From positions 682,001 to 746,000 of the forward strand of contig CAWCXF010000008.1 in NCBI GenBank assembly GCA_963799455.1: a DNA stretch of 64,000 nucleotides, written 5' to 3'. Position numbers and translations under genes: made by a program. Under the pieces are notes generated by a model. It made no database searches. It saw only the letters and a list, made by a program, of their open reading frames with translations, and was not told the origin of the DNA. The stretch is from CAWCXF01 sp963799455. Its GTDB lineage: Bacteria; Pseudomonadota; Alphaproteobacteria; Rhodobacterales; Rhodobacteraceae. This document shows, in pieces, positions 1 through 7,822 of this stretch; position 1 is the stretch's first letter; each line of letters begins with the position of its first letter.

Positions 1-1
1 G

Positions 2-616
2 GCGGCCGCCGTCGCCACCCTCCAGGGCCGCGACCGGCCGGTCTACCACCTCGACCACTCGCGCCCCGAGCGGCCCGTGATCCGCACGCTCGACGAGGAG
101 ATCGCGCGGGTGGTGCGCTCGCGCGTCGTGAACCCCAAATGGATCGCGGGCGTCAAGCGCCACGGCCACAAGGGCGCGTTCGAGATCGCGGCCACGGTGG
201 ACTACCTCTTCGCCTTCGCCGCCACCACGAACGCGGTCCGGGGCCATCATTTCGACCTCGTCGAGGCGGCCGTCCTCGGCGACGACGACACGCGCGGCTT
301 CATCGAGGGCGCCAACCCCGCGGCGCTGCGCGAGATCGCCGAGCGGCTCGGGGAGGCGATCGACCGCGGCCTGTGGCGGCCGCGCTCGAACGCCGCGCGC
401 GCGCGGATCGAGGCGGCGGCGCGGGCACCCCATGCCCGGCGCGCAGGGGAGCCGGACGCGCCCGCGGCAGGGCCGGCGGCGCGAGCCACGACGGCGGGAG
501 GGCCCGCCCCGGCGGGTGCGTCCCCGCCGGGGCGACGGGCGGCGACGGGACGAGCCGCGTCGGCCAGGGCCCCCGCGACGACGGGACGACCCGCGCCGGC
601 GGAGGGATCCCCATGA
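2..616 (+). CDS. cobN: Cobaltochelatase subunit CobN, C-terminal end (5' truncated)
   Basis: This is the C-terminal ~200 residues of the large ATP-dependent cobaltochelatase subunit, which with CobS and CobT inserts Co2+ into hydrogenobyrinic acid a,c-diamide in aerobic cobalamin synthesis. The frame is open from the window edge. It carries the conserved end of the CobN/magnesium chelatase H family: VNPKWIAGVKRHGHKGAFE, an ATVDYLFAFAATT stretch, and a final AIDRGLWRPRSN. After that come ~75 residues of Ala/Pro/Arg-rich low-complexity tail that are not part of the family and look like a local extension. The stop overlaps the next ATG (ATGA), indicating an operon with the phosphatase-like gene, the GNAT domain and cobO. 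Identity is clear; only the length of the missing N-terminus is unknown. Confidence 0.93.
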   Translation, partial: AAAVATLQGRDRPVYHLDHSRPERPVIRTLDEEIARVVRSRVVNPKWIAGVKRHGHKGAFEIAATVDYLFAFAATTNAVRGHHFDLVEAAVLGDDDTRGFIEGANPAALREIAERLGEAIDRGLWRPRSNAARARIEAAARAPHARRAGEPDAPAAGPAARATTAGGPAPAGASPPGRRAATGRAASARAPATTGRPAPAEGSP

Positions 617-933
617 ACGCCCTCCTCGTCCGCGGCGAGGGGCGCGTCCGCAGCCCGGCGGCGGCCGGGCTGGCGCTCGAATGGCCGGGCGTGGCGTCGG
701 GCTTCGCCGGGATCGGCCACGACGCCGACGAGCGGCCGGGCCAGGAGCAGGTGGGTTGGGCCGACCGGCTCCTCGTCATGGAGCGCGGGCATCGGGTGCG
801 CCTGACCCGGCTGCGGCGGGTGGACGCCTCGGGGCGGCGCGTCGTCCGCCTCGACGTGCCCGACCGCTCCGCGCCCGGCGTCCCCGCGCTGGCGGCGCTG
901 CCGCGCGCGCGCCTGGCGCGGCACCTGGCGTGA
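613..933 (+). CDS. Protein-tyrosine-phosphatase-like protein (COG4551 type) lacking the catalytic Cys
   Basis: A 106-residue protein translationally coupled to cobN (ATGA) and to the next frame (GTGA). It resembles small low-molecular-weight phosphatase-like proteins: the P-loop region reads LLVRGEGRVRSPAA where the family has a V-C-S-x-N-R-x-R-S-P pattern, followed by WPGV, AGIGHDAD, WADRLLVMERGHRVRL and VRLDVPD, all in family order. The nucleophilic Cys is replaced by Arg7 (codon CGC; a TGC Cys codon is one transition away) and the loop Asn by Gly10, while Arg13 and Ser14 are kept. It is therefore probably inactive as a phosphatase; a binding role or decay is equally possible. Family assignment is from remembered motif order, so moderately sure. 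Confidence 0.6.
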   Translation: MNALLVRGEGRVRSPAAAGLALEWPGVASGFAGIGHDADERPGQEQVGWADRLLVMERGHRVRLTRLRRVDASGRRVVRLDVPDRSAPGVPALAALPRARLARHLA

Positions 934-1415
934 GCGCGCGCACCGGCGCCTGTCTGCCCGGCGATCCCGCCCTCCCGGACGTGCTCGCGCTGATCCGGGC
1001 GGCCTTCGCCGAGATGGACGGACGGATCGACCCGCCCTCCTCGGCGCGCCGCCTGACGCTCGACGCGGCGCAGGCGCGCGACGGCGAGGTCTGGGCGATC
1101 GGCGAGCCGCCGGGGGCCGCGGTGTTCCTGGCCCCTCGGCCGACCTGCCTCCATGTCGGCAAGCTCGCCGTGCGCAGCGACCGCCGCCGCCGGGGCCTCG
1201 CCCGCGCGCTCCTGGCGCTCGCGGAGCGACGCGCCCGCGCGCTGGGGCTGCCGGCTCTGGAGCTTCGGGCGCGGGTCGAGCTGGCCCGGAACCATGCCGC
1301 CTTCGCGGCGCTGGGCTTCGAGCGGGTGGGCGGGACGGCGCATCCGGGCTACGATCGCCCGACCAGCGCGACCATCCGCCGGGCCGTCCCGCCGCGCGAA
1401 CCCGAGGAGAGCCCG
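930..1415 (+). CDS. GNAT family N-acetyltransferase domain, in frame with cobO and without its own stop
   Basis: A GTG start overlaps the preceding stop (GTGA). About 150 residues form an acetyltransferase domain: the acetyl-CoA loop is VRSDRRRRGLARALL, followed by an ELRARVELARNHAAFAALGF helix-strand and a C-terminal HPGYDRPTSATI segment typical of the family end. No stop codon separates it from cobO: the frame continues through VPPREPEESP into the cobO ATG at 1416. It could be a real GNAT-CobO fusion (421 residues from 930 to 2195), or the gene may have lost its stop. The +1 frame ends at a TGA (1417-1419) overlapping the cobO ATG, the junction style used elsewhere in this window, so one base error near the 3' end would also explain it. 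Substrate unknown. Confidence 0.65.
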
Positions 1416-2195
1416 ATGACCGAGACCGACCCCGACGCGCCCGGCCGGGGCGCCCCTGGCCCCGACGAGGCATCCTCCGAGCCCCCCGGCGGTCCGGGCG
1501 CGGACGGCGGTCCGGGCGCGGACGGCGGTCCGGCCGACCCCGACGACGCCCGACCTCGGTCCGCGGGCGAGGACGCCCGACTCCCTCCGACGGGCGAGGA
1601 CGCCCGACACGCCGCGAAGATGGCCAAGAAGAAGGCCGCGCGCGACAAGATCATGGCGACCAAGACCGAGGAGCGCGGGCTCGTCGTCGTCCACACCGGC
1701 AAGGGCAAGGGGAAGTCCTCCGCCGCCTTCGGCATGATCTTCCGCTGCATCGCGCACGAGATGCCCTGCGCCGTGGTGCAGTTCATCAAGGGGGGCATGG
1801 GCACGGGCGAGCGCGACCTGATCGAGCGCCACTTCGCCGGGCTCTGCGCCTTCCACACCATGGGCGAGGGCTTCACCTGGGAGACCCAGGACCGCGCCCG
1901 CGACAAGGCGATGGCCGAGGCCGCATGGGACAAGGCGCGCGAGCTGATCCGCGACGAGCGCCACCGCATGGTGCTCCTCGACGAGATCAACATCGCGCTG
2001 CGCTACGAATATCTCGACCTGGCCGAGGTCCTGGCCTTCCTGCAGGGCGAGAAGCCCCCGCGCACCCACGTCGTGCTCACGGGCCGGGGCGCGGCGCCCG
2101 CGCTGATCGAGGCGGCCGACCTCGTGACCGAGATGGAGCTCGTCAAGCACCCCTTCCGATCGGGCGTCAAGGCGCAGGCGGGGGTGGAGTTCTAG
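1416..2195 (+). CDS. cobO: Cob(I)yrinic acid a,c-diamide adenosyltransferase
   Basis: CobO/BtuR transfers the 5'-deoxyadenosyl group of ATP to the reduced corrinoid cobalt in late cobalamin synthesis. The P-loop is VVVHTGKGKGKSSAAFG, preceded by the usual KMAKKKAARDKIMATKTEE region, followed by QFIKGGMGTGE, LLDEINIALRY and the terminal LVKHPFRSGVKAQAGVEF. An SD-like GAGGAG lies 7 bases before ATG 1416. At 259 residues it is about 50-60 longer than usual: the first ~70 residues are low-complexity and contain two GPGADG units (18-bp repeats from 1491) and two GEDAR copies (direct repeats near 1564 and 1591). The frame is also open upstream into the GNAT domain. Function is certain; the exact start is not. 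Confidence 0.93.
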   Translation: MTETDPDAPGRGAPGPDEASSEPPGGPGADGGPGADGGPADPDDARPRSAGEDARLPPTGEDARHAAKMAKKKAARDKIMATKTEERGLVVVHTGKGKGKSSAAFGMIFRCIAHEMPCAVVQFIKGGMGTGERDLIERHFAGLCAFHTMGEGFTWETQDRARDKAMAEAAWDKARELIRDERHRMVLLDEINIALRYEYLDLAEVLAFLQGEKPPRTHVVLTGRGAAPALIEAADLVTEMELVKHPFRSGVKAQAGVEF

Positions 2196-2354
2196 GCCGG
2201 AGCCCCTCGGTCCCTGCGCCGTGGCCGTCGGGGACCGGATGACGGGTCGCGGACCCGCGCCGGGCGCCGCCCCGTCCCCGAGCGCGCGCGACGGCTCCGG
2301 CGTGCCGGGCGCTCGGGGCGCCCCATCTCCGCGCCCGTCCCATCGGAGGCCCCC

Positions 2355-2888
2355 ATGACGCTGCTCCTCATCCCCGGCGCGCTGCGCCGCGGCTCGCACA
2401 ACCGCGCGCTGGCGGCCGAGGCGGCGCGGCTCTACGGCGAGGAGGCGCCCCTCTGGGCCGACCTCCGGATGCCGCTCTACGACGGCGACGAGGAGGAGGC
2501 CCGCGGCGTGCCCGAGGAGGCGGCGCGCCTGGCGCGCCAGATCGAGCGCGCCGAGGCGGTGGTGATCGCCACGCCCGAGTACAACCAGTCCTTCCCCGGC
2601 GTCCTGAAGAACGCGCTCGACTGGGTGAGCCGCACCGACGGCCATCCCTGGCGCGACAAGCCCGTGGCGATCGTCTCGGCCGCGGCCGGGCGCGCGGGGG
2701 GCGCGCGCTCGCAATACGCGCTGCGGCTGGCGCTGAACCCCTTCCGCCCGCGCCTGCTGACGGGCCCCGAGGTGCTGGTGGCGAGCCCGGCCGCCCTGTT
2801 CGAGGGCGGCCGCCTCACGGACGAGCGCAGCGCGAAGGCGCTGGGCGCGCTGATGACGGCGCTGCGCCACGCCGCCCGCGCCCCCTGA
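2355..2888 (+). CDS. NADPH-dependent FMN reductase family protein
   Basis: A 177-residue flavodoxin-like reductase of the ChrR/azoreductase-type FMN_red family, expected to reduce FMN or quinones with NAD(P)H in the cytoplasm. Visible marks are the phosphate-binding start LIPGALRRGSHNRALA (usual form G-S-x-R-x-x-S-x-N), the family signature TPEYNQSFPGVLKNALDWVSR around residues 74-95, and DKPVAIVSAAAGRAGGARSQ. It stands alone, 160 bases after cobO and facing away from the minus-strand oxidoreductase. GAGG lies 8 bases before the ATG. Substrate cannot be told from sequence. Confidence 0.88.
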   Translation: MTLLLIPGALRRGSHNRALAAEAARLYGEEAPLWADLRMPLYDGDEEEARGVPEEAARLARQIERAEAVVIATPEYNQSFPGVLKNALDWVSRTDGHPWRDKPVAIVSAAAGRAGGARSQYALRLALNPFRPRLLTGPEVLVASPAALFEGGRLTDERSAKALGALMTALRHAARAP

Positions 2889-3334
2889 CGCCCGGACGAG
2901 GATGGCGGGCCGGGACGCGGGCCGGATCGCCGATGGTGGGCCTTCGCGGGGCGCGGGCGCGGGCGCCCGCCCGGGCGTGGGCTCGCAGGCCGCACGGGCA
3001 GGGCCGCAGGGCGCCACCGAGGGGAGGGGCGCCGCCGCGAACGCGGCGGACGCCTGCGGCCGCCCGGCGGCGGCGCCTCGATCCACCGGCCCCCGCGGTC
3101 TCCGCCATCGGCCGGCGGGGGTCGGCGGCGGGTGTCCTCCGGCCGGTCCTCGACCGCCGGGCCCCCGTCCGCCGCCCCGCCAGGCTCCCCGCCCCGCGGG
3201 ACCGGGCCCCGGCGCGTCCTCGCCCCCCGTCTCCACTCCCCCCGTCTCCACTCCCCCCGTCTCCACTCCCGCCGTCTCCACTCCCGCCGTCTCCACTCCC
3301 GCCGTCTCCACTCCCGCCCACGGCGCGCACGGCG
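2889..3334. other. Intergenic region between convergent genes, with a tandem repeat
   Basis: There is no credible gene. The 3' half is C-rich and carries six 15-bp units (3226-3315). The rest is featureless GC-rich DNA with only shadow frames. Confidence 0.6.
3226..3315. repeat. 15-bp tandem repeat, six units
   Basis: Six contiguous copies of CCCGTCTCCACTCCC; the first base is C in units 1-3 and G in units 4-6. It lies just beyond the 3' end of the minus-strand oxidoreductase gene (stop at 3335). There is no dyad symmetry, so it is not a terminator hairpin. Confidence 0.9.
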
Positions 3335-4384
3335 CTACAGCGCGTCCTCGACCCGCAGGCCCTCCGGGATCGCGTCGCGCCCCTCCAGGATCAGGTCGGC
3401 CATGACGGCCGCCATGCCCGGCGCCAGCCCGAGGCCGATCTTGAAGCCGCCATTGGCGACGAAGGCGCCGGCCCGGCCGGGCCAGGGCCCCATGACGGGC
3501 GCGCGGGTGCGCGCGCGCGGGCGCAGCGCGGCCCAGCGCCGGATCACCGCCGCCCCCGCCAGCGCCGGGACGGCCGCGCGGGCGCGCGCGATCACGTCGT
3601 CGAGGCGCGCGTCGGTGCCCGACGGGTCGGCCCAGGCGGCCTCGGTGGTCGAGCCCACGCCCACCGTGCCGTCGAGATGGGGCACGACGTGGAGCCCGCC
3701 CGCGTAGATCTGCGGCGCGCCCGCGGCGTCGTGCGACAGCAGCGCCGCCTGGCCCTTGACGGGCGCGCCCACCGCCCGCGCCCGGCCTTGCGAGAGCGCC
3801 GCGAGCCCGGCATGGCCGGTGGCGTGCAGCACCGCGCCCTCCTCCCGCGCGTCGCGTACGATCTCGACGCCCAGCGCCGCGAGCGCCGCCGCCAGCGCCG
3901 CGCAGGCGCGCCGGGGGTCCAGATGCGCGCTCATCGTGTCGCGCACGACGAGGCCCGACGGGCTCGCAGGGCCCCAGCCCCCATGGCGGAGGCCCCGCGC
4001 CTCCACCACCTCCCAGGCCGCCCCGTCGCGCCACAGCGCGCGCGCCGCCTCGCCGCGCGCGCGCGCCACGGCCAGCGCGGCCGCGTCGGCGACGGGCTGG
4101 AGCCGGCCCGCGCGGGCGTAGCCGGTGGAGAGGCCGGATGCGGCCTCGACCTCCGGCCAGAAGCGGCGGGCCAGCAGGAGGCTGTCGAGCTGGAATGCCT
4201 TGGCGGGCGTCCAGCGGCCCGCGTCGGGCGCATGCGGCATGAGCGCGCCGACGACCCCGCCCGAGGCGCCCGAGGCCACCCCGTCCGGGTCGATCACGCG
4301 CACCCTCGCGCCGCGCCGCGCCGCTTGATGGGCGCAGGCGAGCCCGACGACGCCCGCCCCGCGGACCGTGAGGTCGATGCCCAT
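3335..4384 (-). CDS. FAD-dependent oxidoreductase, MnmC oxidase-domain-like (DadA family)
   Basis: A 349-residue D-amino-acid-oxidase fold protein. The Rossmann start VRGAGVVGLACAHQAARRG (GxGxxG at residues 9-14), the DPDGVASGASGGVVGALMPH flavin segment, a mid-protein GHAGL, and a C-terminal FVANGGFKIGLGLAPGMA are visible. It is divergent from mnmD. In gammaproteobacteria the two activities are fused in MnmC, whose oxidase domain removes the carboxymethyl group from cmnm5(s2)U34 of tRNA. This gene is therefore likely the separate oxidase partner; a general amino-acid oxidase is the alternative. A promoter (TTCCCG, 17 bp, TAGACG on the minus strand) ends 6 bases before the ATG, so the mRNA may be leaderless. 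Confidence 0.8.
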   Translation of the reverse strand: MGIDLTVRGAGVVGLACAHQAARRGARVRVIDPDGVASGASGGVVGALMPHAPDAGRWTPAKAFQLDSLLLARRFWPEVEAASGLSTGYARAGRLQPVADAAALAVARARGEAARALWRDGAAWEVVEARGLRHGGWGPASPSGLVVRDTMSAHLDPRRACAALAAALAALGVEIVRDAREEGAVLHATGHAGLAALSQGRARAVGAPVKGQAALLSHDAAGAPQIYAGGLHVVPHLDGTVGVGSTTEAAWADPSGTDARLDDVIARARAAVPALAGAAVIRRWAALRPRARTRAPVMGPWPGRAGAFVANGGFKIGLGLAPGMAAVMADLILEGRDAIPEGLRVEDAL

Positions 4385-4390
4385 GGCGCG

Positions 4391-4419
4391 CGTCTAGGCC
4401 ACGCGCCGGGCGCCGGGAA
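4391..4419 (-). promoter_or_regulatory. Predicted promoter of the MnmC-oxidase-like gene
   Basis: Minus strand: TTCCCG (4419-4414), 17-bp spacer, TAGACG (4396-4391). The -10 box ends 6 bases before the ATG at 4384, so transcription would start at or next to the start codon. The same -35 with the same spacing precedes smpB. Confidence 0.45.
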
Positions 4420-4527
4420 GGGCACCGCGCCGGGACCGCGCCCGGCCCCGCCCCGACGGCCTTCGGGGGATGCGCCCTCGGGCGGCGCCCTTGACCGCGA
4501 CCGCGCCGCGGAGGAGACGGCGCGCCC

Positions 4528-5196
4528 ATGGGGACCGGGATCGACTGGGCGGACGGCGTGCCCGTCTCGCGGCTCTACCGCGACCGCTACCACGCCCCCG
4601 ACGGGCTCGCCGAGGCGCGCCACGTCCAGCTCGGCGGCTGCGGCCTGCCGGATCGCTTCGGCCCCGGCTTCCGAATCGCCGAGACCGGCTTCGGGGCGGG
4701 GCTCAACCTCTGCGCCGCCTGGGCCGCCTGGCGCGCGGCGGGCCTGCCCGGCGCGCTCGGCTACGACGGGTTCGAGGCCCACCCGATGGCGGCGGCCGAG
4801 ATGGCCCGCGCGCTGGCGGCCTTCCCGGCGATCGCGGCGCAGGCCCGCGCGCTGGTCGCGGCCTGGGCCGCCGCCGACGGCCCGGTCCGGCGCCTGGCGC
4901 TGCCCGGCCTGGACGCGCGCGTCCACATCGGCGACGCGCGCGAGACGGTGCCGGCCTGGGAGGGGATGGCCGACGCCTGGTTCCTCGACGGCTTCGCGCC
5001 GTCGCGCAACCCCGCGATGTGGGAGCCCGCGCTCCTGCGCGCGGTGGCGGAGCGCCTCGCGCCGGGCGGGGTCGCGGCGAGCTTCACGGCCGCGGGCCAC
5101 GTCCGCCGGGCGCTCGCCGAGGCCGGGCTCGTGGTCGAGCGCCGCCCCGGCCACGGTCGCAAGCGGCACATGACGGTCGCGCGCCGGCAGGGGTGA
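4528..5196 (+). CDS. mnmD: tRNA 5-methylaminomethyl-2-thiouridine methyltransferase MnmD
   Basis: A 222-residue Rossmann methyltransferase making the last step to mnm5(s2)U34 at the tRNA wobble base with SAM. Family marks: early SRLYRDRYHAPDGLAEARHV, SAM motif ETGFGAGLN (residues 52-60), LDGFAPSRNPAMW (catalytic Asp-Gly-Phe-Ala/Ser-Pro segment, ~150), SFTAAGHVRRAL and the final KRHMTVA. Length equals stand-alone MnmD proteins. GGAGGAG lies about 11 bases before the ATG. It is divergent from the oxidase-like gene at 3335-4384, so the two parts of MnmC are encoded separately here. Ends convergent with slt. Confidence 0.9.
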   Translation: MGTGIDWADGVPVSRLYRDRYHAPDGLAEARHVQLGGCGLPDRFGPGFRIAETGFGAGLNLCAAWAAWRAAGLPGALGYDGFEAHPMAAAEMARALAAFPAIAAQARALVAAWAAADGPVRRLALPGLDARVHIGDARETVPAWEGMADAWFLDGFAPSRNPAMWEPALLRAVAERLAPGGVAASFTAAGHVRRALAEAGLVVERRPGHGRKRHMTVARRQG

Positions 5197-5230
5197 GCCT
5201 CGGGGGGGGCGGCTGGGGGGGGCAATGGAG

Positions 5231-5294
5231 AGGGGGGGGCTCCGCCCCCCCGCCCCCGCCAGGGGCACGCGTGCCCCTGGACCCCGCTAGCGGG
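5231..5294. repeat. Dispersed palindromic element, copy A (convergent gap; likely two-way terminator)
   Basis: Two hairpins in a row: a GGGGGG-CTCC-CCCCCC stem-loop (5232-5250) and a perfect 22-bp palindrome at 5259-5280 built around CACGCGTG with arms CCAGGGG/CCCCTGG. A third small palindrome CCCGCTAGCGGG (5283-5294) overlaps the slt stop codon. Nearly the same ~55-bp arrangement recurs inverted at 63691-63740. It sits between mnmD and slt, which converge. Confidence 0.8.
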
Positions 5295-7455
5295 CCTTGA
5301 GGGCCTCGGCGAGGCGCCAGGGCTCGACCGCGCCCTTGAGGCGCATGTGGTAGATCGGCACGCTCTCCATCACGCGCATGACGTAGTTGCGCGTCTCGTC
5401 GAAGGGGATGCTCTCGATCCAGTCGATCGCGTCGGTGCCCGGCGCGCGCGGGTCGCCGCGCTCGCGCGCCCAGGCCGCGGGGCGGCCGGGGCCGGCGTTG
5501 TAGCCCGCCGCGATCATCGGCACGTTGCGCCCGAAGCGCCGCTCCAGCCCGGCGAGATAGGCCGTGCCCAGCCGCGCGTTGTAGACGGGATCGATCAGGC
5601 GCGCGGGCGAGTAGGGCAGGCCCAGGCCGCCCGCGACCTCGCGCGCGGTGGCGGGCATCAGCTGCATCAGCCCCTGCGCGCCGGCCCCGGAGGCGACGCC
5701 GGGGTGGAACTCCGACTCGCGCCGCGCGATCGACAGCGCCAGCGCGGGGTCCACCGGCAGGTCGGCCTCGGCGATCGGGTGCAGCGGGAAGTAGTGCTCG
5801 GGCAGCACCACGCCCATCTCGGCGGCCTTCTTGCCGAGCTTGACCTGGAGATAGGCGTCGCCGCGCGCGGCCGCCCAGGCCCCCAGATGCGCGAGGCCGT
5901 CGGCGTCCTGCGCGCCCGCGAGCCGCGTCAGGAACAACGCCGCCAGCTGCGGCTCGCCGGCCGCGGACAGCAGCGCGGCCGCGCGCAGCGTGGAGCTCTC
6001 GGCCAGCGCCTCGGGCATCGGGCCGGGGTCGGGCGCGCTCACCAGCCGCGGGTCGGTCGGCACGCCGGCGCGTTCCGCCGCGAGCTGGCCGTAGAACGCC
6101 GTCTGGTGGCGCCCGCCCTCGCGGTAGGCGGCCATCGCCTCCTCGGTCCGCCCCATCGCCTCGAGCGCGCGCCCGCGCCAGTAGCCCATCCGGCCGAGCG
6201 AGATCGGCGTCCACACCGCCTCGCGAGCGGTGTCGAAATGCTTGAGCGCGAGCTGCGGGTCGCCCAGGTCGGTCAGCGCGATGAAGCCCGCGAGCCATTG
6301 CAGATCGGCGTGCAGCGACCCTTCGGTCAAGAAGTCGCCGGCCGCGAGGCGGTAGGCCACGTCCGCCTGGCCCGCGCGCATCCGCTCGCGCGCCCACCGC
6401 TCGCGCTGCTTGGCCCAGAGCTCGGGCCGGCCGAGGCTCTCCGCCGAGACCGAGCGCGCCAGCATCAGCTCGACCGCGCTCTCCTCGCGCCCGCGATCGA
6501 GCCGCCAGCGGAAGCGCTCGTAGGCGAGGCCGGCGTCGTCCTGGAGCCGCCGCGGCACCGCCTCGATCAGCGTGTCGACGTTCCCCGCCCCCGTCCGCAG
6601 GCCCATGCGCGCCCGCGCGAGCGCGCGCCAGTCCGCCCCTACGCGCTCCATCGCGCGCAGCGCGCCCGCCTGCGGCTCCTCCCACAGCAGCATGTCGAGC
6701 CGCGCCTCGTGATGGGCCGCGAGCAGTCCCGGCGCGCGCGCCAGGAGCGCATCCTCCTCCGCCCCGGTCATCGGCAGCGTGCGCCAGGCCTCGACCAGCA
6801 CCTCGTCGGCGGCCTCGGGCTCGCCGATGGCGGCGAGCGCGTCCGACAGCCGCAGCACGCCCCGCCCGGTGGCGGGCGGACGCCCGGCGAAGAACGGCAG
6901 CACCCGCCCGGGCGGGAGATCCGCGGGCATCAGGCCCTCGACCCGGTCGCGCAGGAGCGGCAGGCCGGGCCAGCCGGCGCGGCGGTCGAGGAACGCCTCC
7001 GCCTCGGCCCAGCTCCCGCGCCGCGCGCGCAGCTCGTGCCACAGCACGATGTCGGAGGCCACCTCGCCGCCGCGGGCGGCCGCGGCGCGCGCCTCGGCCC
7101 AGCGCCCGGCGCGCATCAGGCCGATCGCGCGCTTGAGCGCGAGCGCGTCCGCCTCGGGCGCGGCGGCCGCCGCCCGGCCCGCCGGCGCGGGCCGGGCGGG
7201 CCCGGGGGCGGTCCCGGCCCGCGGGGCGGCGGGCGGGGGCGCGAGCACGGCGATCCGGGTGTCGGCGCGCGAGACCACGGGCACGGGCGGCCGCGCCGCT
7301 TGGGCGATCTCGGGCCGGGCCTCGGGCCGGATCGAGCTCGGCGGTGCGGGCTCGGCGCCGGTGGCGGCCGGCAGCGCGGCGGCCAGGAGCGCCGCCGTCA
7401 GGCGGCGGGGTCCGAGCGCCGCCGTCAGGCGGCGACGGGTCGAGCGACGAAGCAT
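5287..7455 (-). CDS. Soluble lytic murein transglycosylase (Slt family)
   Basis: A ~722-residue periplasmic exo-lytic transglycosylase cleaving the MurNAc-GlcNAc bond of peptidoglycan with 1,6-anhydro product. A signal peptide (MLRRSTRRRLTAALGPRRLTAAL...) is followed by a Pro/Ala-rich linker, a long helical superhelix region and the C-terminal SLT domain. The catalytic Glu is in SIARRESEFHPG, followed by GAQGLMQLMPATA, YNARLGTAYL, AGYNAGPGR and FDETRNYV. Start chosen at the ATG with GGAAGGGG upstream rather than a GTG 75 bases earlier. The signal peptide contains a duplicated RRLTAAL from a direct DNA repeat (7390-7440). Confidence 0.9.
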   Translation of the reverse strand: MLRRSTRRRLTAALGPRRLTAALLAAALPAATGAEPAPPSSIRPEARPEIAQAARPPVPVVSRADTRIAVLAPPPAAPRAGTAPGPARPAPAGRAAAAAPEADALALKRAIGLMRAGRWAEARAAAARGGEVASDIVLWHELRARRGSWAEAEAFLDRRAGWPGLPLLRDRVEGLMPADLPPGRVLPFFAGRPPATGRGVLRLSDALAAIGEPEAADEVLVEAWRTLPMTGAEEDALLARAPGLLAAHHEARLDMLLWEEPQAGALRAMERVGADWRALARARMGLRTGAGNVDTLIEAVPRRLQDDAGLAYERFRWRLDRGREESAVELMLARSVSAESLGRPELWAKQRERWARERMRAGQADVAYRLAAGDFLTEGSLHADLQWLAGFIALTDLGDPQLALKHFDTAREAVWTPISLGRMGYWRGRALEAMGRTEEAMAAYREGGRHQTAFYGQLAAERAGVPTDPRLVSAPDPGPMPEALAESSTLRAAALLSAAGEPQLAALFLTRLAGAQDADGLAHLGAWAAARGDAYLQVKLGKKAAEMGVVLPEHYFPLHPIAEADLPVDPALALSIARRESEFHPGVASGAGAQGLMQLMPATAREVAGGLGLPYSPARLIDPVYNARLGTAYLAGLERRFGRNVPMIAAGYNAGPGRPAAWARERGDPRAPGTDAIDWIESIPFDETRNYVMRVMESVPIYHMRLKGAVEPWRLAEALKAR

Positions 7456-7577
7456 GGCGTTCCCCTTCCGTCGATCCGGCTCCTCCGGACGGCCCGAATC
7501 CGCGCCGGCGTGACATTCGCACCGGTCCACACCCGACCGACACCCTCACCCAAGACGCTGCACCGGACACGCTGCAC

Positions 7578-7633
7578 CGAAGACACGGCACCGAAGACAC
7601 GGCACCGAAGACACGGCACCGAAGACACGGCAC
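7578..7633. repeat. 14-bp tandem repeat, four perfect units
   Basis: Four exact copies of CGAAGACACGGCAC in the divergent gap between slt and dapA, with degenerate copies just upstream (CACCGGACACGCTG...). It lies about 50-100 bp upstream of the dapA promoter boxes. Related GCACGAAGACGG pieces occur again before the type I secretion genes (18130-18170). Confidence 0.9.
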
Positions 7634-7681
7634 GGGACACCCGCGGGACGTGCAGGCCCCAACTCGCGCCCGCGCCGCCGC

Positions 7682-7710
7682 TTGGCAAGCCGCGCGGGCT
7701 CGCCTAGGGT
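7682..7710 (+). promoter_or_regulatory. Predicted dapA promoter
   Basis: TTGGCA (7682-7687), 17-bp spacer, TAGGGT (7705-7710). This gives a ~105-nt leader before the dapA ATG. It lies just downstream of the 14-bp tandem repeat. Confidence 0.45.
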
Positions 7711-7822
7711 CCGCGCCGCGCTCACCTTAGCGCGAGCCGCCCCGCCCCGCCAACCCCGCCGATCCCGTCCCGCCGATCCCGTCCCGCGCAGGCCGCGCCC
7801 CTCGCCCGGAGGATCCGACACG

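Noticed and set aside
300..4529. Very long minus-strand open frame across the cobalamin genes
   Set aside because: Typical antisense shadow in very GC-rich DNA: Arg/Pro/Gly-rich, no motifs, and it overlaps four clear genes.
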